Assembly (NCBI GenBank): GCA_021779665.1
Contig: JAJYAG010000002.1
Span: 1 to 38,973, forward strand
Origin: Bacteroidota bacterium
Lineage (GTDB): Bacteria > Bacteroidota > Bacteroidia > Bacteroidales > JAAUTT01
Length of the DNA stretch: 38,973 bases
Direction: 5' to 3'
The notes beneath the pieces were generated by a model. That model saw only the letters and a program-made list of their open reading frames with translations, was not told where the DNA came from and searched no databases. The number at the start of each line of letters is the position of its first letter. The stretch's first letter is position 1. The position numbers and the translations under genes are program-made. Of the stretch, positions 32,269-38,973 are shown piece by piece.

Positions 32269-34503
32269 TTATTTAAGCTCCTCCGGCTTCATTTCATAAA
32301 ACGAATAATTTGCGGCTGCTCCAACCTTTAAATAACGCCTCGAAATAACCGGCTTCGACTTGCCTTCAGCCGTAAATTCAGTTACAAGCACGTATCCTCC
32401 GGCCTGTTCCGGTAATTTTATTTCAGCAGGAATGTTAACCCTGTTGAGAGCCGGTAACGAAATTGTTATTTGCTTCACTGAAGACTTTTTGCCCTGAGCG
32501 TCGAGCAGATATATCACGGCACTTCCCTTCACCGCCTGGTTGTTGTTATTCACACCGGCAAGGTTAAAAAGCAGGCTTGAACCTGGTTCGTGCGGAGACA
32601 GATGTTTTGTATACCGTTCGTCGGTGAGATTGATAAACAGCGCCGCCGGAGCAAAGCAATGCTGAAACCAGTTGAGGGTGGGACCGGGTTTCAGGTCTTT
32701 GATGTTATCGATGAACCAATCGCCGGTATACCCATAATTGTTGGCCAGATAACAAAACGCCAGCACTCCGGCAATATTTGTATTGCAGCGCAGCCATTCG
32801 GTTTCGAGTTGCAGCCAGTACGCCTGTAATTCGCGGTTTTGCTGAGGTGTGGAATTCCCGCCGAGATAATATTTGTAAAGCTCCACGGTAAGCTTACTGG
32901 GAGTTCCGTTACGCCAGAGCCATATCCAGCCATATTCGTTCACCAGCTGTGCGGTACCGGCATGCTCGAGTTTTTGAATAAGTTCGGGCCTGAAATCAAG
33001 ATTACCGAGCGGATATGGATTCTTATCGAATTCCTTGATGCTCCAGGGCATCGGACCCTGATAAGGATGCGGCTCATCCATTTCGTCGTTGCCCATTTTG
33101 TCGCTGGTCATGTAACCGGCATCCCAAACACGGGTGGGGTCGAGTTTCTTTAAACCAGGAATAAGCACATTGCCGATATAGTTGTCCCAGTTTTCGTTGA
33201 TGGCATCCCAGATGGCAATGCTCGGGTGACTGCCATCGCTCCAAACCCAGTCGGTATATTCTTTGCGGATTTGCTCATCCCAGCCGTGATTCTGCCAGTA
33301 GAGCCATTCGTTCTGGAACATCAGGCCGTATTCGTCGGCAAGGTCGTACCAGAAGTCGGGCACAATGCCTACGCAAATGCGCATGGCATTCCAGTTGAGC
33401 TGTTTGGGGTAGTCGATCAGGAATTTCTTTACCCAGTTTTTGTCCCACACCAGGTTGCTGCAGTCGGGATCTTCGAAAAAGCGTTGCAACGTAACATTGG
33501 TGCCACGGAGAATATATTGGGAACCATTCAGGTAAAAGAATTTTCCCTGCCGTGTGAAGTCGCGCATCCCAAAGATTTTAGTTATAAGATCGGATGCTCC
33601 TTTTTTATTTGTGAGTATAACCCTTGCCGAATACAAAAATGGTTTTTCGGGTGTCCAGGCTGTAAAGGATGATAAAGGAATGTTAAGCTCAACCTCGGTG
33701 TTATTGTCGCGTTTCGAAAGAAACTGACCCGATGACCGGGCGACTTCCTTTCCCGATGATTTTTCGAGGATGGCAACTTCCATCCTCCCCGAGTCGCTCA
33801 TGGCATCGCCATAGAAAATCTGGGAAGGCATAAAATTGCGGACAAGGGCTTTTACAGTTACTTTCTTTTCGGCAACCGAAGGCAGCACCAGCAAACGGTC
33901 AACACGCATCGTTCCTGTGAACGACAGCAGCACATCGTCCCAGATTCCCGGCAGGTAATGCTCTTTTTCCTTGTCGGTTCCACCGGCAGCTTCGCTGGGC
34001 AGCCAAACACGGTCGCCTACTTTGATAAGGATCTCGTTTTCAGCTCCGTATTTCAATGCTTTCGAAATATTGAACTCCACGGGCGTGTAGCAGGCCATGG
34101 AGGTACCCATGTCGATTCCGTTTACATACACCTGGGTAACATACTGGCTCTTTTTGATTGTAATCACACCCTCCTGCCCTTCCAGCTCTTTCGGGATTAG
34201 CACCGCTTTTCGATACCAGCTGTAACGCGGCGTGTAATCGAGGTTGTAAAGATTGTGCTGATCCTTGAATTCGACTTTTTCAGGGCGTTTGAAAAACTTA
34301 TCATAATCTTCGATTTTGGGCTCGGCAAGATGGACAAGTCCCGGCACCGGAATTTTCCGTGTGAATTTCTTCGGCGGAAAGGCGGTGGTGGTCTGGTCGA
34401 ATTCCCAGGTACCATTGAGGTTGATGGTTGTTCGCGGTTCCCCGGCATTTACCAGAGTCGATCCGAGAATGGAGAACAGGATAATGAGCAGAAAATTTCT
34501 CAT
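32269..34503 (-). CDS. Secreted GH2-like glycoside hydrolase
   Basis: A 744-residue exported enzyme (signal peptide 1-20, ending LVNAG). It has the GH2 layout: a jelly-roll sugar-binding domain (about 25-205, with INLNGTWEF, SWYRKAVLIP and VYVNGIDMG), an immunoglobulin-like domain (about 205-315), and a (beta/alpha)8 domain with acid/base N436-E437 in WDAINENWD and nucleophile E523 in LVNEYGW. The C-terminal part, from about 650, is another beta domain. It resembles beta-mannosidase or beta-galactosidase members more than glucuronidases, but the sugar cannot be fixed. It follows the GntR-type regulator by 11 bases. Confidence 0.83.
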   Translation of the reverse strand: MRNFLLIILFSILGSTLVNAGEPRTTINLNGTWEFDQTTTAFPPKKFTRKIPVPGLVHLAEPKIEDYDKFFKRPEKVEFKDQHNLYNLDYTPRYSWYRKAVLIPKELEGQEGVITIKKSQYVTQVYVNGIDMGTSMACYTPVEFNISKALKYGAENEILIKVGDRVWLPSEAAGGTDKEKEHYLPGIWDDVLLSFTGTMRVDRLLVLPSVAEKKVTVKALVRNFMPSQIFYGDAMSDSGRMEVAILEKSSGKEVARSSGQFLSKRDNNTEVELNIPLSSFTAWTPEKPFLYSARVILTNKKGASDLITKIFGMRDFTRQGKFFYLNGSQYILRGTNVTLQRFFEDPDCSNLVWDKNWVKKFLIDYPKQLNWNAMRICVGIVPDFWYDLADEYGLMFQNEWLYWQNHGWDEQIRKEYTDWVWSDGSHPSIAIWDAINENWDNYIGNVLIPGLKKLDPTRVWDAGYMTSDKMGNDEMDEPHPYQGPMPWSIKEFDKNPYPLGNLDFRPELIQKLEHAGTAQLVNEYGWIWLWRNGTPSKLTVELYKYYLGGNSTPQQNRELQAYWLQLETEWLRCNTNIAGVLAFCYLANNYGYTGDWFIDNIKDLKPGPTLNWFQHCFAPAALFINLTDERYTKHLSPHEPGSSLLFNLAGVNNNNQAVKGSAVIYLLDAQGKKSSVKQITISLPALNRVNIPAEIKLPEQAGGYVLVTEFTAEGKSKPVISRRYLKVGAAANYSFYEMKPEELK

Positions 34504-34514
34504 GACAGGTTAAG

Positions 34515-35525
34515 TTAAAATGAGTTGCGTTGTGTCAGTATAAAAGGGTTGTCAATTCTCTCTTTCTTTCCCGAGAGTATCATCGCAGCCATACTTTGTC
34601 CCATGCGGGCAAAGTCGGTCGAGATGGTTGTAAGTCCGCCGGCAATAATCTCCTTGATAGGAATTTCGTTGTATGAGATAATTCCCACTTCGCTTCCCAG
34701 TGCGAGTTTCTTTTCCTGTGCCTGTTTCACCAGCGGCACCAGGTCGCGGTCGTCAACAACCACAAAAATATCGCCTTCCTGAATTTCAAAGTTCTCCAGC
34801 TGGTTGATCACCAAATAACCGATGGGAAGTTGTTTGCAAAAATCTTTAAAACCGCGGATAATTTCTTTCAGATGCAGGCGCGTGTTTTTGGTAACCAGCA
34901 CCATCCGATTGAAGTTTTTGATCCGGGTTTCGTGCTCCCTGAAAATCCTGTAAATATCACGTTCGAAGTCCTGGCATACGTATGGAAATTTACTACGTGT
35001 CAGGCTACGTCCCTGATCCAGGATAAAAACCTTATTTTTTGGCAGCTGATCTAAAATCAGGAGACAATCCTGATCGTCCACAGGCATAATCACAAATTCG
35101 GAATATTCGCCAAGAGCACTGTTGATGAGCGACAAAAAGACCTTGGGGTTGTTGTGGTGAAAGAAAATCTGCACCGTTCCTTTTCCCTTCAGCGTATCTT
35201 TCAGGTTCACATACAGGGTTTCCTTATAGGCAGTAAGCTTGTCGAACAGCAGAAAAACCTTATGGCGACTTTCCACCTCGGTGTTTGCAATAAAATATCC
35301 CTTGCCGATGCTGGAGGTGATAATACCGCGCGATTTAAGTTCGTTGTAAGCCATCAGCACCGTATCCTGCGACAGGTTGTACTGTTTGCACAACTGTTTA
35401 AGGGAAGGGATTTTGTCGCCCTTGAGCAATATCCCATCCTTTACCGACTGGCTGATACTGTCGATAATCTGCCGGTATTTGGGAACATGCGAACCGGAAA
35501 TAAAGCTGAATTCGAGAGCTTTCAT
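34515..35525 (-). CDS. GntR-type regulator with LacI-like sugar-binding domain
   Basis: A 336-residue regulator. Residues about 10-78 form a GntR winged helix-turn-helix (GDKIPSLKQLCKQYNLSQDTVLMAYNELKSRGII, then GKGYFI as wing). Residues about 90-335 form a periplasmic-binding-protein-like effector domain as in LacI/GalR proteins (LLLFDKLTAYKE start, EVGIISYNEIPIKEIIAGGLTTISTDFARMGQ). This layout is the AraR type found in many sugar loci. It heads the carbohydrate operon, lies 11 bases before GH2, and has a candidate operator across its own promoter start, so it likely represses the operon until a sugar binds. Confidence 0.88.
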   Translation of the reverse strand: MKALEFSFISGSHVPKYRQIIDSISQSVKDGILLKGDKIPSLKQLCKQYNLSQDTVLMAYNELKSRGIITSSIGKGYFIANTEVESRHKVFLLFDKLTAYKETLYVNLKDTLKGKGTVQIFFHHNNPKVFLSLINSALGEYSEFVIMPVDDQDCLLILDQLPKNKVFILDQGRSLTRSKFPYVCQDFERDIYRIFREHETRIKNFNRMVLVTKNTRLHLKEIIRGFKDFCKQLPIGYLVINQLENFEIQEGDIFVVVDDRDLVPLVKQAQEKKLALGSEVGIISYNEIPIKEIIAGGLTTISTDFARMGQSMAAMILSGKKERIDNPFILTQRNSF

Positions 35526-35530
35526 TTAAA

Positions 35531-35548
35531 AAGTACTGGGTAGTGCTT
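35531..35548. promoter_or_regulatory. Candidate operator of the GntR-type regulator
   Basis: An inverted repeat AAGTACT-N4-AGTGCTT (one mismatch) lies 5-23 bases before the start codon and covers the predicted transcription start. Its position suits autorepression. No second copy of the motif was found in the window. Confidence 0.4.
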
Positions 35549-35550
35549 GG

Positions 35551-35558
35551 CAAATTTA
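35551..35558 (-). promoter_or_regulatory. -7 element of the GntR-headed operon
   Basis: On the minus strand TAAATTTG matches TAnnTTTG perfectly, about 26 bases before the ATG. No TTG is present at the usual upstream distance. Confidence 0.4.
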
Positions 35559-35718
35559 TAAATTTTTAAATGCAAATTATTAAGATGTTACGATTTTTAA
35601 GGAAATATTATACAAAAAAGAACTGCTCTGGCGAAAAAGGAAGTGCACATATTTTCGATGGTAACCTTAAAACCCTTGGATATGGAATTCAGATATTCTA
35701 TCCCGTAGGGTAAAATGA

Positions 35719-35816
35719 TTATAGAAAATGTAGGTAGTATGCTGATATGCGACCTCATCCGGGGTCGAACGGTTTCCTGATACTATTTCTATAAACATGT
35801 GACCTCTCTGAGGTCA
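35719..35816. repeat. Nested palindromic repeat
   Basis: TTATAGAAA at 35719-35727 pairs with TTTCTATAA at 35786-35794. Inside it, CGACC / GGTCG pair at 35750-35754 and 35763-35767. A perfect hairpin TGACCTC-TCT-GAGGTCA at 35800-35816 follows. The set lies directly downstream of the PocR kinase stop. It may be a dispersed intergenic repeat and could also end the kinase transcript, though no T-tract follows. Confidence 0.5.
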
Positions 35817-35829
35817 ACATGAACCGGGA

Positions 35830-38800
35830 TCAACAGAACCGGCCAATCATATTCAAAATGGTTTCTCGTTTCAGGGGTTTGCTTATGTAGTCGGAACAAC
35901 CGGCAATCTTCGCCTTTTGTCTGTCGTCCAGGGTTGCAAAAGCTGTTTGGGCAATTACAATCAGCCCGGGGTTTTTCTGTTTAATTACTTTGGTCGCTTC
36001 AAACCCGTTGATGTCGGGCAGGTGAATATCCATGAGGATCACATCAGGTTTATTCACCTCGGCCATGCGAATGGCTTCCTTCCCAAAACGGGTGTAAATA
36101 ATCTGAATGTTGAGGTCGGAAAGTACTTCTTTCAGGTATTCTGCATTATACAAGTCGTCCTCTACAATAAGCACCCTTTTGTTTTTTATGTTATACGGAA
36201 CCGTATTTTCGGAAACGTTGGGAGGCATTTCCTCACGGATCATTTCGGGTTGACCGGATACAGTAAAGTAAAAGGTTGTTCCTTTATCTACTTCCGATTC
36301 GAGCCAGATATCGCCGCCCAGCAACTTCACCAAACCTCTGACAATGGATAAACCCAGACCAGTGCCTCCAATGGTATTGTTTTTTTGCTGCTTGAGCTGA
36401 GAGAAGCGGTCAAAAATTACATCCTTCTTATCAGGCGGAATACCAATGCCGGAGTCGGCAACATAAAACACAAGCTGGCCGTTCACATCGGTTTTACAAC
36501 CTCCTTCCACCCATCCATTCTCGGTAAACTTTAAGGCATTACTTATTAAATTGATGAAAACCTGCCGCAACTTCACGGGATCAGTATCGATTTCGATAAC
36601 CGGCTGGTCGCACAGGATATGCAAGCTCATGTTTAAGTGTTCCTTCCCGATACGTTTCTGAAGCTCGTTGAAAAAAGAATTCAGTTCAGAAAACAGCTGG
36701 TTGATATTGCATTTTTCAATGTTCACCGGAAGTTGCCCCGATTCTATTTTAGCAACATCGAGAATATCGTTGATAATATCGAGCAAATCGGCACTACGCT
36801 GATTAATGATTCTCGAAAACTTTTCAAGTTTGACGCGGTTATCGAAACTTCCGGCAAGCAAATCCGAGAAGCCCATAATGGCATTCATGGGAGTACGGAT
36901 TTCGTGACTCATATTCTGAATGAACGCAGTTTTTAACCGGTCGCTTTCTTCGGCTTTTTCCTTCGCTTTAATAAGATCGAGTGCTGCCTGACGCCGATCA
37001 GTAATATCTCGGGTTACACAAATATACCCGGTAACGGCGCCCTTATCGTCTCTAAGAAGGGTTGCCACCGTTTCGCCATAAAAAGTTGTTGTGTTTGCTC
37101 TAATTAGTTCGTAATCCACCGGAGGGACGTCCTCTCCCGCAGGCCGGTTTTTCATAATTTTAGAAGCCTTTTCTCTGCTGGACGGAGCAACCAGGTTAAT
37201 GGCAGGCATTCCTAACATTTCAGCAGGAGAATTAAACCCGTACAATCTACTTTGCGCCAGGTTGGCCTGTTTTATAATTCCGGCTGAGTCAATAAAAACA
37301 ATTCCATCGGGACTAGCATCAAACAACTGGCGGAAGCGGCGTTCACTTTCCCTCAGTGTTTCTTCGGCAAAATGCTGCGATAGGGCAATGGCAAGCGTAT
37401 CGGCAACTCTTTCGAGTTTTTGGATAAGCATGAGCGAAAACCTGTCGGGGCGCTTATCATTAAACTGAAGTAAGCCAAATGTCTGGTTCCCGTTTCGCAA
37501 GGGAATTAATGCCACCGATTCGTATCCTTCGCCATGGCAACGATTTCGGGTTCGCGCCTGCCTGTCTTTCTCGCTTGTACTTGCCAAAAGTTTGGTGGTA
37601 CTGTTGGTCCAAAAGCTCCCGTGTTCGGTAAAGAAAGGAAGTGACGGATTGAAACGACTACAAATGATGTTTCCGCACATACATTCCAGCACCGGGTTTC
37701 CTGATGCATCTTTTATAACTTCGCCGGTTTTGTTGTGTGCACACAGGTACTTTTCCTTCACCACAAACGACTGGAGAAAACCCCGTGTTTCGTAGTAAGG
37801 GAAATCATTTCCTTCCTGAAGACGAATGCCAACAGCTTCGCATCCTATCCATTTCTGCAGCGACCCGGTTATTTTTGAAATTCTTTCCCGGATATCTCCC
37901 GGAGTATTTAACAGGGTGATTAACCGCGAAGTTTCTTCGCGTTCTTCGTCCTGCAGTTTCTGTTCGGTTACATCTCTCAAAAAAACGACAAAAATGTCGG
38001 CACCGGCATCCTGGTACTTTACACTCACTTCTACATCGAAGCTGCTGCCATTTTTACGCTTATGCCTGGTAACAAACCTGTCTTCGCCTTTTTCAATTAT
38101 TTTATCGATATGGACAGCTGTAATTTCTTTCGATTCAAAATCTTCCAGGTCCGTAACTTTCATTCCAACCAATTCCTCCTCAGTAAATCCGCTCAGGCGA
38201 CAATAGGTTTCGTTCACCTCGAGAATTTTTCCTTCCCGGTCCGTTATCCAGAAACCATCCAGAGCAGTCTTTATAATGGTCCGGTGACGTTCTTCAGAAA
38301 TCCTTAATGCTTTTCTGATATCAATTTCCCTGATGGTTCTTAAATTAAGTTCGGAGATAACATTGATAAAAGATCCGACGAACTCAAGAAAATAATCTAA
38401 CTTTTCGCGGCTCCAGACGGGAACCTTTTCTACAGCCTCCAGGTAGGCTTCTTCGTTAAATCCAAATCGTTTTGCCTGTTTCCTGAAAAACGCGGGATCG
38501 GGCTTTTCAAGAAAAAACTGCCCGGTAAAAAAATTCCCCAAATGCTCATCGCCAATGATAATGGGTATCGCACAATCAATTAATCCATGCGGGCACTGGT
38601 ATGTTACTGCAGGGCTGGCGTCTTTAACATGCTGAAAAATAAACTGGTCGCTTTTTATACATTCCTTTTCACATTCAGGATGCTTGCGGTGAAATTTGGT
38701 ACATATATCCTGCCAGGCAACAGCAGTAAGTATTTTACCTTCAATATCAATTACAGCTGAAGGAAATGGATTGATACGGTTTAATTTTTCCTGAAGTTCC

Positions 38801-38847
38801 TGCAGAAGGGGGATATCAATCAAATCTTCAAGTTTACGTTCCATCAT
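35830..38847 (-). CDS. PocR-PAS-GAF-PAS hybrid histidine kinase with receiver
   Basis: A 1005-residue cytoplasmic hybrid kinase. Residues about 7-172 form a PocR sensory domain with cysteines C49, C59, C63, C85 and C92 (DICTKFH, ECEKEC, YQCPHGLIDC) and a GNFFTGQ segment. A PAS domain follows at about 185-298, then a GAF domain at about 305-495 with CMCGNIIC (389-396), then PAS at 500-620. The kinase has NMSHEIRTP (H648), DSGIGI near 798 and GGTGLGLSIV; the receiver has acidic E896-D898, phospho-acceptor D940 and K990. It has no output domain. Its kinase and receiver half is strikingly like that of the kinase at 15402-17189. PocR domains are linked to sensing of small hydrocarbon derivatives and to B12-dependent pathways; the ligand here is unknown. 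ATG ATG starts it. Confidence 0.9.
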   Translation of the reverse strand: MMERKLEDLIDIPLLQELQEKLNRINPFPSAVIDIEGKILTAVAWQDICTKFHRKHPECEKECIKSDQFIFQHVKDASPAVTYQCPHGLIDCAIPIIIGDEHLGNFFTGQFFLEKPDPAFFRKQAKRFGFNEEAYLEAVEKVPVWSREKLDYFLEFVGSFINVISELNLRTIREIDIRKALRISEERHRTIIKTALDGFWITDREGKILEVNETYCRLSGFTEEELVGMKVTDLEDFESKEITAVHIDKIIEKGEDRFVTRHKRKNGSSFDVEVSVKYQDAGADIFVVFLRDVTEQKLQDEEREETSRLITLLNTPGDIRERISKITGSLQKWIGCEAVGIRLQEGNDFPYYETRGFLQSFVVKEKYLCAHNKTGEVIKDASGNPVLECMCGNIICSRFNPSLPFFTEHGSFWTNSTTKLLASTSEKDRQARTRNRCHGEGYESVALIPLRNGNQTFGLLQFNDKRPDRFSLMLIQKLERVADTLAIALSQHFAEETLRESERRFRQLFDASPDGIVFIDSAGIIKQANLAQSRLYGFNSPAEMLGMPAINLVAPSSREKASKIMKNRPAGEDVPPVDYELIRANTTTFYGETVATLLRDDKGAVTGYICVTRDITDRRQAALDLIKAKEKAEESDRLKTAFIQNMSHEIRTPMNAIMGFSDLLAGSFDNRVKLEKFSRIINQRSADLLDIINDILDVAKIESGQLPVNIEKCNINQLFSELNSFFNELQKRIGKEHLNMSLHILCDQPVIEIDTDPVKLRQVFINLISNALKFTENGWVEGGCKTDVNGQLVFYVADSGIGIPPDKKDVIFDRFSQLKQQKNNTIGGTGLGLSIVRGLVKLLGGDIWLESEVDKGTTFYFTVSGQPEMIREEMPPNVSENTVPYNIKNKRVLIVEDDLYNAEYLKEVLSDLNIQIIYTRFGKEAIRMAEVNKPDVILMDIHLPDINGFEATKVIKQKNPGLIVIAQTAFATLDDRQKAKIAGCSDYISKPLKRETILNMIGRFC

Positions 38848-38869
38848 TTAAGATTAATTGAATGTATAT

Positions 38870-38899
38870 TAAAGTTAAAGCTTATAATTAAAAAAGCAC
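38870..38899 (-). promoter_or_regulatory. Possible promoter of the PocR kinase gene
   Basis: On the minus strand GTG (38897-38899), a 19-base spacer and TAACTTTA (38870-38877) each have one mismatch to the TTG / TAnnTTTG consensus, about 23 bases before the start codon. Confidence 0.3.
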
Positions 38900-38973
38900 C
38901 AGTTTCATTATGAAATTTTTATCCGAAGGCATTAGTATAAGTTTTTAAATCTCATCCCTGTATATTATTCCGG

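Larger units (their letters stand above)
35526..35829. other. Intergenic region with promoter, operator and palindromes
   Basis: A 304-base gap. It holds the GntR operator/promoter next to 35525 and a nested palindrome set at 35719-35816; the middle (about 35560-35718) is AT-rich with nothing recognisable. Confidence 0.5.

Noticed and set aside
22715-35525. Classical SusC/SusD polysaccharide utilisation locus
   Set aside because: No TonB-dependent receptor or SusD-like lipoprotein is encoded; uptake is by an MFS carrier.

Overview
The window comes from a Bacteroidota genome, most likely Bacteroidales or Marinilabiliales; the exact genus cannot be read from it. The evidence is: a type IX secretion C-terminal sorting domain on the CotH-like protein; several promoters of the TTG-N19/20-TAnnTTTG kind; families common in this phylum (head GIN/DUF2807, YfiR/DUF4154, DUF2007, UMF1 transporter, hybrid kinases); and few clear Shine-Dalgarno sites. 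No rRNA, tRNA, CRISPR array, phage gene or transposase was seen.

Layout. Positions 479-2767 hold a two-gene secreted-protein operon (OmpL47-like repeats, then YfiR). 2792-8941 is a mix of housekeeping and envelope genes: DUF2007, an MFS carrier, a porin with an FMN-binding exported protein, DUF423, a methyltransferase, and a head GIN lipoprotein cut short by an in-frame TAG. 8962-12888 holds an O-antigen ligase, a Wzz-like chain-length protein and tyrS. 13111-17189 is the most unusual block: a corrinoid-binding protein, a UroD/MtaA-like methyltransferase homologue that has lost its zinc cysteines, a DUF1638 protein and a hybrid histidine kinase, tightly packed on one strand. 17186-22248 holds a UMF1 transporter, a CotH-like protein, a D-cysteine desulfhydrase/ACC deaminase-like enzyme, DUF3781 and a second methyltransferase.

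22715-35525 (minus strand) is a carbohydrate-use locus of ten genes, read from a GntR/LacI-hybrid regulator through a GH2 enzyme, a small cupin phosphoglucose isomerase, a ROK kinase, a GH30-like enzyme, a mannose-6-phosphate isomerase-like protein, a sugar-porter MFS, a GH5-like enzyme, a larger cupin phosphoglucose isomerase and a Tat-exported TIM-barrel protein. It has no SusC/SusD pair. The glycosidases probably release monosaccharides or short glycosides outside the inner membrane; the porter imports them, the ROK kinase phosphorylates them and the isomerases feed them to fructose-6-phosphate. 35830-38847 is a 1005-residue PocR-PAS-GAF-PAS hybrid kinase whose kinase and receiver half closely resembles that of the corrinoid-linked kinase.

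The intergenic regions carry three MITE-like elements with related ends (11470-11597, 22561-22678, 32123-32249) and several palindromic repeats. The main candidate for something undescribed is the 13111-17189 cassette. It has the parts of a corrinoid methyl-transfer system, a degenerate methyltransferase active site and no visible substrate methyltransferase, but it does have a dedicated kinase. It could be a sensor of corrinoid or methyl-donor state rather than a metabolic pathway.
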